A DNA stretch of 64,000 nucleotides, from contig NZ_LIWB01000001.1 of NCBI RefSeq assembly GCF_001905725.1, positions 248,001-312,000 of the forward strand, given 5' to 3'. The translations under genes and the position numbers were made by a program. This stretch comes from Streptomyces sp. CB02400. Its GTDB lineage: Bacteria > Actinomycetota > Actinomycetes > Streptomycetales > Streptomycetaceae. The first letter of the stretch is position 1. Every line of letters begins with the position of its first letter. Shown piece by piece: positions 35,018 through 43,203 of this stretch. The notes under the pieces are model-generated. The model was not told where the DNA came from. It did not search any database and saw nothing but the letters and a program-made list of their open reading frames with translations.

Positions 35018-36270
35018 CGGATCACCAGCCCGGACCGCACCTCGTCGAGCAGGGCCTCGACCCGGGCGCGGGCGCCGGTGCCGGCCGGGTCCCCCGCCAT
35101 CACGTGCCCCAGGTACTCGTTGTTGCTGCCCGCCGCCTTCACCTGCCGCCCCGGCTCGGCGAGCTGCACCTCGAGCACGTCCGGCGCGGTCCGCACCCGA
35201 CTGCCGTCCAGCGCTTCGAGCGTGCCCGTGGCCCCCGGCACGAGGAAGCCGATGGCGGCACTGCGCAGCCCGGTGTCCGTCCGCCGCAGATCGGGCGCGC
35301 GGCCCAGGGACACGTCCACGAAGGCCGCGGCGAGGTCGAGGCCGGTGACATGCCGTATCAGCTCGGTGATGCGGTTCCCGGCGGGCCGCGGGTTGACCTC
35401 GACCACGCGTGGCCCGGCGGAGGTCAGCTTGATCTCGGTGTGCGCCACCACGCCGTCCGTCAGCCCGAGCGCCTTGAGCGCGCCGAGCGCGGTCTGCTCG
35501 GCCGCCTCGGCGTCCGCGGACGACAGGGCGGCGGGGAACATGTGGCCGGTCTCGATGAACGCGGGTGCCCCGCCGACGCTCTTGTCGGTCACGCCGACGA
35601 CATGGACCGCGCCCGCGTGCGACACGGTCTCGACGCTCACCTCCGGACCGTCCAGGAGCTCTTCGAGCAGTACGACGGGTGCCCGCCGCTGCCCGCGCGC
35701 GTTCACCGGGAACTCGCCCAGTGCCTTCACGGCGGCGGCGAGTTGCTCCTCGTCGTCCACCCGCCGTACGTACATGCCGGCGCACAGGTCGACGGGCTTG
35801 ACCACCAGCGGGTAGCCGATCTCCCGTGCCGAACGGGCGAGTCCGGCCCACTCCTCGTGCACCGCGAACCGCGGACCGGGCACCCCGGCGTCGGCCAGGA
35901 CCCGGCGGGTGGCGTCCTTGCGGCAGGCGTTCCCGACCGCCTCGGGAGCCGGTCCGGGCAGCCCGAGCCGGGCGGCCGTCCGCGCCACCACCGGCAGGTA
36001 GTAGTCACACGACGTGATCACCCCGTCGAAGCCCAACACGGAGTGCAGTCGCTCCACTTGAGGCAGCAGGGTCTCGGTGTCGTTGGTGTCCGCGGTGATC
36101 ACGTTGCGCGCCCCGAGCAGCGGGTGCGCGGTGCCCTCGGGTGCCGAGCGCAGGTAGTGGTGCAGGTCGCGGGTGAGGAACGTGAACTCGTGCCCGCCCT
36201 CCCGGATCGCGCGTGGCAGCAGCCTGCTCATCGATCCGACCCAGCTCTCGACCACCAGCAGATGAGCCAC
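35014..36270 (-). CDS. ATP-grasp carboxylate-amine ligase
   Basis: The 418-residue protein is the first gene of the operon. An N-terminal Rossmann-like domain (LLVVESWVGSMSRLLPRA) precedes an ATP-grasp core: RKDATRRVLADAGVPGP, LVVKPVDLCAGMYV (ATP-binding Lys and loop), VVLLEELLDGPEVSVET, and the Mg-binding EVNPRPAGNRITELI. It joins a carboxylate to an amine through an acyl-phosphate. With a dipeptide epimerase downstream, the product is probably a dipeptide-like compound. GTG at 36270 is preceded by AAGGGGAG. The promoter and Zur-like box lie 60-90 bases upstream. Confidence 0.88.
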   Translation of the reverse strand: MAHLLVVESWVGSMSRLLPRAIREGGHEFTFLTRDLHHYLRSAPEGTAHPLLGARNVITADTNDTETLLPQVERLHSVLGFDGVITSCDYYLPVVARTAARLGLPGPAPEAVGNACRKDATRRVLADAGVPGPRFAVHEEWAGLARSAREIGYPLVVKPVDLCAGMYVRRVDDEEQLAAAVKALGEFPVNARGQRRAPVVLLEELLDGPEVSVETVSHAGAVHVVGVTDKSVGGAPAFIETGHMFPAALSSADAEAAEQTALGALKALGLTDGVVAHTEIKLTSAGPRVVEVNPRPAGNRITELIRHVTGLDLAAAFVDVSLGRAPDLRRTDTGLRSAAIGFLVPGATGTLEALDGSRVRTAPDVLEVQLAEPGRQVKAAGSNNEYLGHVMAGDPAGTGARARVEALLDEVRSGLVIR

Positions 36271-36332
36271 GGCTCCCCTTTTCGTGTCGTCGCCTACGGC
36301 GCGGCCCTGGCGTCAGGACCGCGACCGACGAC

Positions 36333-36361
36333 ACGATATCGGTAATCATTTTCATTGTCAG
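36333..36361 (-). promoter_or_regulatory. Metallophore-operon promoter with Zur-like box in the spacer
   Basis: On the minus strand, CTGACA (36356-36361), a 17-base spacer and TATCGT (36333-36338) form a good promoter. The spacer contains TGAAAATGATTACCG (36340-36354). The Streptomyces Zur box is the 7-1-7 palindrome TGAAAAT-N-ATTTTCA; the left arm matches 7/7 and the right arm 4/7. A divergent -10, TACTGT at 36363-36368, could serve the GNAT gene, so a repressor bound here could control both directions. Confidence 0.6.
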
Positions 36362-36396
36362 GTACTGTGAGGACCCCGATACGGAAGGACCTCGCG

Positions 36397-36942
36397 ATGA
36401 GTCGGACCGCGCCCGCCGGTTACACCGTGCGCCCCGCGACGCCCGCGGACACCGACGGTGCCCGCGCCGTCATGCTCGACACGTTCTACAAGGAGTTCGG
36501 ATACGGCTACGTGCCCCGCTGGCACCGGGACGTGACGGACCTCAAGGGCACCTACCTCGACGACCCCCGGCACGTCCTGCTCGTGGCGGTCCACGACGGC
36601 GAGGTGGTCGCCACCACCGGTGTGCACTCGACGGGCCCGGCCCACCCGCCCCACCCCCGCTGGCTGGCCGAACGCTACCCGTCCGGCACCACCGCCCAAC
36701 TGGCCCGCGTCTACGTCCGCCCGGAGCACCGGCGCCGGGGCCTCGCCCGCACCCTGGTCGACGCGGCCTGCGACTTCGTCGCGAACACCCCCGGTTACGA
36801 CTCCCTCTACCTGCACACCAACACGCGGGTGGAGGGCGCGGAGGCCTTCTGGCGCAGCATGGCCAAGGAGATCTTCGACGCCCGCACCACCGGCGAACAC
36901 GGCCCGGGGGTGGCCACGGTCCACTTCGAGATCCCGTTCTGA
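36397..36942 (+). CDS. GNAT-family N-acetyltransferase
   Basis: The 181-residue single GNAT domain starts TVRPATPADTDGARAVML. The acetyl-CoA site is VYVRPEHRRRGLARTLVDAA, and the late strand is SLYLHTNTRVEGAEAFW. The ATG at 36397 follows AAGGAC. It is divergent from the metallophore operon and shares its control region, so it may acetylate the metallophore, a precursor or an unrelated small molecule. The substrate cannot be deduced. A 22-bp perfect hairpin ends the transcript. Confidence 0.82.
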   Translation: MSRTAPAGYTVRPATPADTDGARAVMLDTFYKEFGYGYVPRWHRDVTDLKGTYLDDPRHVLLVAVHDGEVVATTGVHSTGPAHPPHPRWLAERYPSGTTAQLARVYVRPEHRRRGLARTLVDAACDFVANTPGYDSLYLHTNTRVEGAEAFWRSMAKEIFDARTTGEHGPGVATVHFEIPF

Positions 36943-37002
36943 CCGGCGGCGATCTCCCTCGGGGAATCCGGATCACGTCCTCGGTGCACGTACCGGCCCT
37001 GT

Positions 37003-37047
37003 ATGCCGATGGGGGGAACCGGTGACACCGGTTCCCCCCATCGGCAT
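37003..37047. terminator. Perfect 22-bp bidirectional hairpin
   Basis: Arms 37003-37024 and 37026-37047 (ATGCCGATGGGGGGAACC plus GGTG and its exact complement) pair over 22 bp with a single-base loop. It lies between the convergent GNAT gene and sugar permease gene and should stop transcription from both sides. Confidence 0.85.
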
Positions 37048-37059
37048 CCGCGACCGCGA

Positions 37060-37923
37060 CTACTTCGTCGCCCCCTGCGCGAACCCGTTGTAGATGTAGC
37101 GCTGCAGGAACAGGAAGACCACCAGGGTCGGGACGATCACCATGACCGCTCCGGCCGAGATGTTCTCCCAGTGGGCGCCGAACGGGCCCTTGAAGCGGAA
37201 CAGGGCCGTGGACATGGTGCCGAGTTCCTCCGAGGGCATGTAGAGGAACGGGATGTAGAAGTCGTTGTACGTGGTGATGCCCTTGATGATGACCACGGTC
37301 GCGATCGCCGGCTTCAGCAGCGGAAAGATGATCTTCCGGTAGATGGTGAAGGCGTTGGCGCCGTCGAGCCGGGCCGCCTCGTCCAGTGACGTGGGAATGC
37401 CCCGGATGAACTGCAGGAAGATGTAGATCGACACGATGTCGGTGCCCATGTAGAGCAGGATCGGCGCCCAGCGGGTGTCGAACAGGCCGAAGCTGTTGAC
37501 GACCTGGAAGGTCGCGACCTGGGTGGTGACACCGGGCACCAGGGTGGCGATCAGGAACAGGGCCATGATCAGCTTCTTGAAGCGGAAGTCGAAGCGGTCG
37601 ATGGCGTACGCCGTCATGGAGCCGATGACCACGGTGCCCGTGATGGAGAACAGCAGGATGAAGGCCGTGTTGCCGAAGGCGGTCAGCAGGTGGCCGTCGT
37701 TGAAGGCCGTGGCGTAGTTGGCGAAGTTGGACCAGTCGTCCGGCAGGGCCAGCGCCCCCTGGCCGTCCTGGATCTCTCCGTAGGACTTCAGCGAGGTCAG
37801 GAAGACCACGGCGAGCGGGAGCAGCACCACGAGCGAGGCCACGACCAGCGACAGATAGGTCAGCGTGGTGGCGACGCGGGGCCGCCGGCGCGAGCGGCCC
37901 TGAGCAGGGGCGGTGAGGGTCAT
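37060..37923 (-). CDS. Carbohydrate ABC permease, second subunit (MalG-like)
   Basis: The 287-residue protein has six helices and the MalG-type EAA loop IPTSLDEAARLDGANAFTIY followed by RKIIFPLLKP. The ATG overlaps the stop of the MalF-like permease (ATGA). It completes the importer made by the two upstream genes. As usual in Streptomyces there is no dedicated ATPase in the operon; the shared ATPase MsiK, encoded elsewhere, probably drives it. Position beside the beta-mannosidase and mannanase suggests beta-manno-oligosaccharides as substrate. Confidence 0.9.
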   Translation of the reverse strand: MTLTAPAQGRSRRRPRVATTLTYLSLVVASLVVLLPLAVVFLTSLKSYGEIQDGQGALALPDDWSNFANYATAFNDGHLLTAFGNTAFILLFSITGTVVIGSMTAYAIDRFDFRFKKLIMALFLIATLVPGVTTQVATFQVVNSFGLFDTRWAPILLYMGTDIVSIYIFLQFIRGIPTSLDEAARLDGANAFTIYRKIIFPLLKPAIATVVIIKGITTYNDFYIPFLYMPSEELGTMSTALFRFKGPFGAHWENISAGAVMVIVPTLVVFLFLQRYIYNGFAQGATK

Positions 37924-38894
37924 ACGAGGTCAACCTTCTCGTCGGGCACGAGGCGGCGCTGGATCCAGGTGATCAGCAGGATGATCGCCAGCAGCACCAC
38001 GGCGCAGGCCGAGGCCAGTCCGGTCTTGTTGAACTGGAAGGCGAACTTGACCGTCTGGATGACGAAGGTCGAGGTCCCGGTCGCGCCGTCGGTCATGATG
38101 TACGGGATCTCGAACACGGACAGTGAGCCGGAGATCGCCAGGATGACGCTGAGGCTCAGCACCGGCCGGATGCTCGGCGCGATGATGTGCTTGAACTGCT
38201 TCCAGCGGCTGGCGCCGTCGAGCTGGGCGGCCTCGTAGAGCTCGCCGGGGATCGACTGGATCGCGCCGAGGAACAGGACGAAGTTCAGGCCGGTGAAGCG
38301 CCACACCGACACCCCGGCGAGCGAGGTGTTGGCCGACTCCGGACTGCCCAGCCAGGCGTGGTCGGTGTCCGCCCCGAACCAGGACAGCACCGAGTCGAGG
38401 GTGCCGCCGTCCTGGAAGAAGTAGAGGAAGACGAAGCCGATCGCCACCCCGTTGATCAGGTACGGGAAGAACAGGATCCCCTTGAACAGGTTCCGGAAGC
38501 GCAGGTCGAAGCTGAGCACCGTGGCGAAGTACAGGGCGATCACGATCTGGACCACCGAGGCGGCCAGATAGTAGAAGCTCACCGTGAAGACCCGGAACAT
38601 CTCCGGCCGGGTGAACACCTCGGTGTAGTTGTCGGCACCGATGAAGTTCCGCTCGGGGCTGACACCGTCCCAGTCGGTGAAGCTGTAGTACAGCATGTTG
38701 CCCACGGGCACGTACGTGAACGTGACCAGCAGGGCCAGCGGAGCCAGCAGGAACAGCCAGGGGGTGAGCCGGCGCAGCGGCTGCTGCCGCCAGGTGCCCC
38801 GGCCCGGGCCGCGGTGCCGGGAACGGCGGCCGGAGGGCCGGTCCCGCTTGGCGACCGGAGCGGGCGGTGATGCTGTGGAAACGGTTCGGGTCAT
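37920..38894 (-). CDS. Carbohydrate ABC permease, first subunit (MalF-like)
   Basis: The 324-residue protein has an Arg-rich cytoplasmic N-terminus of about 45 residues, six helices, and the EAA loop IPGELYEAAQLDGASRWKQF followed by KHIIAPSIRP. Helix 1 is WLFLLAPLALLVTFTYVPVG. It starts at the ATG at 38894, 179 bases after the binding-protein gene; a strong hairpin lies in that gap. It pairs with the MalG-like product to form the sugar channel. Confidence 0.9.
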   Translation of the reverse strand: MTRTVSTASPPAPVAKRDRPSGRRSRHRGPGRGTWRQQPLRRLTPWLFLLAPLALLVTFTYVPVGNMLYYSFTDWDGVSPERNFIGADNYTEVFTRPEMFRVFTVSFYYLAASVVQIVIALYFATVLSFDLRFRNLFKGILFFPYLINGVAIGFVFLYFFQDGGTLDSVLSWFGADTDHAWLGSPESANTSLAGVSVWRFTGLNFVLFLGAIQSIPGELYEAAQLDGASRWKQFKHIIAPSIRPVLSLSVILAISGSLSVFEIPYIMTDGATGTSTFVIQTVKFAFQFNKTGLASACAVVLLAIILLITWIQRRLVPDEKVDLV

Positions 38895-38984
38895 TGGGGG
38901 CGAAGGCCTTTCGTCATCCGCTGGACGCTGGTGCGCCGGGTCCCGGCCGGGGAGGCCGGGGGGCGGCCGGGCTGGCCGGGCTGG

Positions 38985-39017
38985 CCCGGGGGCGGCCGGG
39001 ACCCGGCCGCCCCCGGG
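38985..39017. terminator. Intra-operon 16-bp hairpin between sugar-binding and permease genes
   Basis: CCCGGGGGCGGCCGGG (38985-39000), a single A, and its exact complement (39002-39017). Such a stem between binding-protein and permease genes usually protects the upstream mRNA or partly terminates, giving more binding protein than permease. The surrounding 38930-39070 is low-complexity GGCCGGG repeats. Confidence 0.6.
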
Positions 39018-39073
39018 AAGGCCGGGTCCGGTCGGAGAGGCCGAGGGCCGGCCGGGACCCGGTGTGCGCCGGG

Positions 39074-40399
39074 TCAGGAACCGGCGGTCTTCCTGGCCTC
39101 GGACCAGCGCTCGTTCAGCTCGTCGAAGTAACCCTGGAGCGAGCCGTCCTGGGCGCCGCGGGCGATGTCGATGAGCTTGCGGCGGTAGTCCTGCTTGCCG
39201 AGACCGATCTCGGCGGCGTCGTCGATCGCGTTGACCTGGACCGTCTGCTTCTCGGAACGCTCCACCATCTTGACATCGTTGTCGACGTATTCCTCGAGGT
39301 TCTCCGGCAGGGGCTCCTTCAGGAGCGCGGAAACCACGCCGTCCTTCGCCGAGTAGCCGGACTTCTCGGTGAACCAGTCGATCCAGGCCCGGGCCGCGGC
39401 CTTGTTGTCCGAGTGGATGTTGACGGCCTGCTGGTAGTCGGAGACCAGGGTGGCGCAGAACTGGCCGTTCTGCTGGAACGGGGCCGGCATGAAGCCGATG
39501 TCGTCGGGGTTCTCACCGGCCTTCTCGGCGGCGTCCCGCATCTGGGCGATCGCCCAGTTGCCGAGCATCATGCTGCCGATCTCGCCCTTGGCCAGGAGGG
39601 TCTTGGAGCTCTCCCAGTTGGTGGTGCTCGGGTCCTTCTCGGAGAGCTTCTGGTGGACGATGTCGTGGAGGAGGGTGTCCAGGGCGTTGAGATCGGTGCC
39701 CTCGCCCCAGGGCTCGTCCGTCGCGGCGAGCTTGTCGGAGGCCTGGGTGTCGCAGCTCACCGAGCCGACGCTGTTGGTCCACTGGCCGGCGAGCGGCCAG
39801 CCGTCCTTGAAGTTGGTGTAGTACGGCGTGGCGCCGGTCTTGTCCTTGACCGCCTTCAGATCGTCGAGGAACTGCTCCGGGGTGGTCGGCCACTCGGTGA
39901 TGCCGGCCTTCTTCCACAGCGCCTTGTTGTAGACGAAACCGTTGGCCGTGCCGTAGGCGGCGATGCCGTAGACCTTGCCGTCGACATCGGTCTTGTCGGT
40001 GAAGCGGTAGGTGTCCTTCATCGATCCGGCGTTGCCCAGCGGCGCGAAGAAGTCGGGGTAGTCGCCCTTGGAGATCGCCGAGGGGATCAGCAGGACGTCA
40101 CCGTAGTTCTTCGTGTTCATACGGATCTTGACCTCCCCCTCGTAGTCGGTGATGCCCTCGAACTCGACCTTCACCTCGGGGTAGGTCTTGTTGAACTCCG
40201 CGGCGTACTTCTCCATGGTTTTGTCCTGCACCAGGTCGGTGCGGTTGGTCAGGACCGTGATGTCGCCCGAAACGCTGCCCGGGTCGAGTGGTGCGACGGC
40301 CGTCTCGTTCGGGTCGGCACTTCCGCTCGCTCCGCTGCATCCTGCAACGGTCAGCATCGTGGCGGCCAGCAGTGCGGCGCTCAGCGCTTTCTTCCCCAT
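39074..40399 (-). CDS. Carbohydrate ABC transporter binding lipoprotein
   Basis: The 441-residue protein has a signal sequence ending in lipobox MLTVAGCSG (Cys21). It is a family 1 sugar-binding protein: GDITVLTNRTDL, AAEFNKTYPEVKVEFEGI, YGIAAYGTANGFVYNKALW and GEIGSMMLGNWAIAQM. The ATG at 40399 follows GGAGGAG. It is the first gene of the importer operon, divergent from beta-mannosidase, with two ACCGGT palindromes in the shared 263-base region. Manno-oligosaccharide binding is inferred from this context. Confidence 0.9.
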   Translation of the reverse strand: MGKKALSAALLAATMLTVAGCSGASGSADPNETAVAPLDPGSVSGDITVLTNRTDLVQDKTMEKYAAEFNKTYPEVKVEFEGITDYEGEVKIRMNTKNYGDVLLIPSAISKGDYPDFFAPLGNAGSMKDTYRFTDKTDVDGKVYGIAAYGTANGFVYNKALWKKAGITEWPTTPEQFLDDLKAVKDKTGATPYYTNFKDGWPLAGQWTNSVGSVSCDTQASDKLAATDEPWGEGTDLNALDTLLHDIVHQKLSEKDPSTTNWESSKTLLAKGEIGSMMLGNWAIAQMRDAAEKAGENPDDIGFMPAPFQQNGQFCATLVSDYQQAVNIHSDNKAAARAWIDWFTEKSGYSAKDGVVSALLKEPLPENLEEYVDNDVKMVERSEKQTVQVNAIDDAAEIGLGKQDYRRKLIDIARGAQDGSLQGYFDELNERWSEARKTAGS

Positions 40400-40463
40400 G
40401 GGCCCAACTCCTCCATTGGATTGCGGCTCGGGCTGCGGTGGTGGCGACTATGTCAGCCGGAGG

Positions 40464-40475
40464 TGAACCGGTAAA
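40464..40475. promoter_or_regulatory. ACCGGT-class operator candidate 1
   Basis: TGAACCGGTAAA, one of four related sites (consensus TAAACCGGTTTA) located only in the two divergent control regions of the mannan locus. It lies 65 bases upstream of the binding-protein start. The central CG and palindromic form are typical of LacI-family operators. Confidence 0.55.
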
Positions 40476-40585
40476 GCTCAGAAGCGTGTCGCGATGCTCA
40501 ATCGTTATGCGGCGTAGAGGTGTACATCGGATTCGTATGCCTCTAGCTGGGACTTCGCGTGGATCTCTGTTGAGGGCTGGGGGAC

Positions 40586-40597
40586 TAGACCGGTTTA
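40586..40597. promoter_or_regulatory. ACCGGT-class operator candidate 2
   Basis: TAGACCGGTTTA, 66 bases upstream of the beta-mannosidase ATG. Together with the site at 40464 it would let one LacI-type repressor control both the importer and the mannosidase-regulator operon. Confidence 0.55.
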
Positions 40598-40662
40598 CTT
40601 CCCGGGGGTTAGGTTGACCTGTGCCGGACACGAGACCGGCCGTCCCGCCGAAGGAGCCGCAC

Positions 40663-43203
40663 ATGAAGGAAGCCGTCCAGCTCACCGAGGGCTGGAGCCT
40701 CGACCACGACGGGGGTCCGCTGCCCGCCCGGGTCCCGGGCTGCGTCCACACCGATCTGCTCACGGCCGGCCTGATCCCGGACCCCTACCTCGGCCTGAAC
40801 GAGTCCGAGGTGGCCTGGGTGGGCCGCCGCGCCTGGACCTACATCCGGAACCTGGAACCCGCCCGGACGGCGTCGGAGCGCCACGAACGCACCGACCTGG
40901 TCTTCGACGGCCTGGACACCGCCGCCGTGATCACGCTCGACGGGCACGAGCTCGGCCGCACACGGAACATGCACCGGCGGTACCGCTTCGACGTCACCGG
41001 CCGCCACGGCCCGCTCCGCATCGAGTTCACCTCCGCCTACGAGGAGGCCGAGGCGGTGCGGGCGCTGACGGGGGAGCGGCCCAACGTCTACCCCGAGCCG
41101 TTCCAGTACATCCGCAAGATGGCGTGCGGCTTCGGCTGGGACTGGGGACCGACCCTGGTCACCGCCGGGATGTGGCGTCCGGTCCGGCTGGAACGCTGGT
41201 CGACGGCCCGCCTGGCAGAGGTACGCCCCCTGGTCACGGTCCACGACGGCGCCGGCCGGGTGGAACTCCGCATCGACATCGAACGCACCGAGCAGGGCAC
41301 GGACCACCACCTCGAGGTGAGCGCGCAGGTCGGCGGCGTACAGGCCCGTGGCACGGTGGCCGGGGGCAGCGCCGTACTGACCCTCGACGTACCCGCCCCC
41401 GACCTGTGGTGGCCGCGCGGATACGGTGAGCAGCCGCTGTACGACCTGGAGGTGGCCCTCGTCTCCCGGGGCACCGGAGGTACGGAATCCCGGCAGCTCG
41501 ACTCCTGGTCGCGCCGGATCGGATTCCGCGACGTGGTGCTGGACCGCTCCGCCGACGGACACGGCACCGGCTTCACCTTCGTCGTCAACGGCGTACCGGT
41601 CTTCGCCCGCGGCGTGAACTGGATCCCCGACGACGTCTTCCCCTCCCGCATCACCCCCGACCGCTACCGCACACGGCTGCGCCAGGCCGCCGAGGCGGGC
41701 ATCGACCTGGTACGGATCTGGGGCGGCGGCATCTACGAGGACGACGCCTTCTACGACGTCTGCGACGAGCTGGGCCTCATGGTCTGGCAGGACTTCCTCT
41801 TCGCCTGCGCCGCCTACCCGGAGGAGCAGCCGCTGCGCGGCGAGGTCGAGGCCGAGGCGCGGGACAACGTTGTCCGGCTGATGCCGCACCCCAGTCTCGT
41901 CCTGTGGAACGGCAACAACGAGAACCTGTGGGGCTTCCGGGACTGGGACTGGGAGCCCGCCCTGGCCGGCGACTCCTGGGGCGGCGGCTACTACCTCGAC
42001 CTGCTGCCACGCCTCGTCGCCGAACTCGACCCCACCCGCCCCTACACCGCCGGCAGCCCCTGGTCCGGCTCCTGGGACCACCACCCCAACGACCCCGCGC
42101 ACGGCACCCACCACTCCTGGGAGGTGTGGAACCGCCGCGACTACGCCGAGTACCGCGACTCGGTGCCCCGCTTCGTCGCGGAGTTCGGCTGGCAGGCGCC
42201 GCCCGCGATGGCCACCCTGCGACGGGCGCTGCCCGGGGAAAGCCTCGCTCCGGACTCGCCCGGCATGCTGCACCACCAGAAGGCCGAGGACGGCAACGGA
42301 AAACTGAACCGGGGCGTCGCCCGCCACTTCCGGCTCCCCGAGGACGACTTCGACCGCTGGCACTACCTCACCCAGGTCGTGCAGGCGCGGGCGGTCGCCG
42401 CCGGGATCGAGCACTGGCGCTCGCACTGGCCGGTGTGCGCGGGCACCGTGGTCTGGCAGCTCAACGACTGCTGGCCGGTGAGCTCCTGGGCCGCCGTGGA
42501 CGGCGACGGACGCCTCAAGCCGCTCTACCACGAGCTGCGCCGGGTCTACGCCGACCGCCTGCTGACCCTCCAGCCCGGCGCCGACGGCCCGGTGCTCACC
42601 GTGGTCAACCAGTCCGCCGAGCCGTGGCACGCCTCCGTGACCCTGCGGCGCATGCGGGCGGACGGCACCGTGGTGGCGGAGCGGCGGCTCGACCTGACCG
42701 TCCCCGCCCGCCGGGTGCACCGGCAGACCGTGCCAGGCGAGCTCGCCCCGGACGCGCTCGCCACGAAGGAGTTCCTCGTCGCGGACGCGTGGGGGTCCCC
42801 CCGCTCATGGGGGTCCCCCCGCTCGAGCGAAGCCGAGAGTGGGGAAGGAGCCGAGAGTGGGGGAGGAGCCGAGAGTGGGGGAGGAGCCGAGAGTGGGGGA
42901 AGCCTGCGTGCTGTGCACTTCCCCGTCGCCGACAAGGACTTCGCCTACCCCGCCCCCCACTACGACGTCGCGGTGGGGACCCCGGTCGGCTCCGGTGGCG
43001 GTAGTGTCGAGGTCGTGGTCACCGCACACACCCTGGTACGCGATCTGCTCCTGCAGGCCGACCGGCTCGGACCGGACGCCGTCTGCGACTCCGGACTGCA
43101 CACCCTGCTCCCCGGGGAGCAGGTCCGGCTGCGGGTGAACAACGCCGCGGAGACCGGCGCCAACGCGGTGCGCGCGGCCCTGTTCTGCGTGGAACCCGCG
43201 TGA
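40663..43203 (+). CDS. GH2 beta-mannosidase
   Basis: The 846-residue cytoplasmic enzyme has the GH2 order: N-terminal sugar-binding domain (RVPGCVHTDLLTAGLIPDPY), immunoglobulin-like domain (NVYPEPFQYIRKMACGFGWD nearby), and a TIM barrel. The acid/base Glu420 lies in WNGNNENLWG, the nucleophile Glu507 in RFVAEFGWQAP. It removes mannose from the ends of imported beta-1,4-manno-oligosaccharides. ATG 40663 follows AAGGAG. Residues about 710-747 are a low-complexity insert of WGSPRS and AESGGG repeats derived from a palindromic DNA repeat. A perfect GACAACGTTGTC lies inside the gene at 41863. The stop overlaps the LacI start. Confidence 0.93.
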   Translation: MKEAVQLTEGWSLDHDGGPLPARVPGCVHTDLLTAGLIPDPYLGLNESEVAWVGRRAWTYIRNLEPARTASERHERTDLVFDGLDTAAVITLDGHELGRTRNMHRRYRFDVTGRHGPLRIEFTSAYEEAEAVRALTGERPNVYPEPFQYIRKMACGFGWDWGPTLVTAGMWRPVRLERWSTARLAEVRPLVTVHDGAGRVELRIDIERTEQGTDHHLEVSAQVGGVQARGTVAGGSAVLTLDVPAPDLWWPRGYGEQPLYDLEVALVSRGTGGTESRQLDSWSRRIGFRDVVLDRSADGHGTGFTFVVNGVPVFARGVNWIPDDVFPSRITPDRYRTRLRQAAEAGIDLVRIWGGGIYEDDAFYDVCDELGLMVWQDFLFACAAYPEEQPLRGEVEAEARDNVVRLMPHPSLVLWNGNNENLWGFRDWDWEPALAGDSWGGGYYLDLLPRLVAELDPTRPYTAGSPWSGSWDHHPNDPAHGTHHSWEVWNRRDYAEYRDSVPRFVAEFGWQAPPAMATLRRALPGESLAPDSPGMLHHQKAEDGNGKLNRGVARHFRLPEDDFDRWHYLTQVVQARAVAAGIEHWRSHWPVCAGTVVWQLNDCWPVSSWAAVDGDGRLKPLYHELRRVYADRLLTLQPGADGPVLTVVNQSAEPWHASVTLRRMRADGTVVAERRLDLTVPARRVHRQTVPGELAPDALATKEFLVADAWGSPRSWGSPRSSEAESGEGAESGGGAESGGGAESGGSLRAVHFPVADKDFAYPAPHYDVAVGTPVGSGGGSVEVVVTAHTLVRDLLLQADRLGPDAVCDSGLHTLLPGEQVRLRVNNAAETGANAVRAALFCVEPA
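41863..41874. promoter_or_regulatory. Intragenic GACAACGTTGTC palindrome
   Basis: This perfect 12-bp palindrome within the beta-mannosidase gene (codons for Asp-Asn-Val-Val) is identical to those in front of the ROK kinase and mannanase genes. It uses GTT for Val, a rare codon here. Confidence 0.45.
42791..42903. repeat. Palindromic GC-rich repeat inserted and expanded in the mannosidase gene
   Basis: GGGGGTCCCCCCGCTCATGG occurs at the start, a second partial copy follows, and then four 18-bp units of AGCCGAGAGTGGGGGAGG type to 42903. A related single element lies at 51302-51345 between genes. The insert keeps the reading frame. Confidence 0.85.

Noticed and set aside
36333..36361. DmdR (iron) box for the metallophore operon
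   Set aside because: The TTAGGTTAGG-type iron motif is absent; the sequence fits the Zur palindrome better.
42791..42903. Frameshift or pseudogene in the mannosidase
   Set aside because: The insert length is a multiple of three and the frame and later domain remain intact, so the gene is kept as functional.
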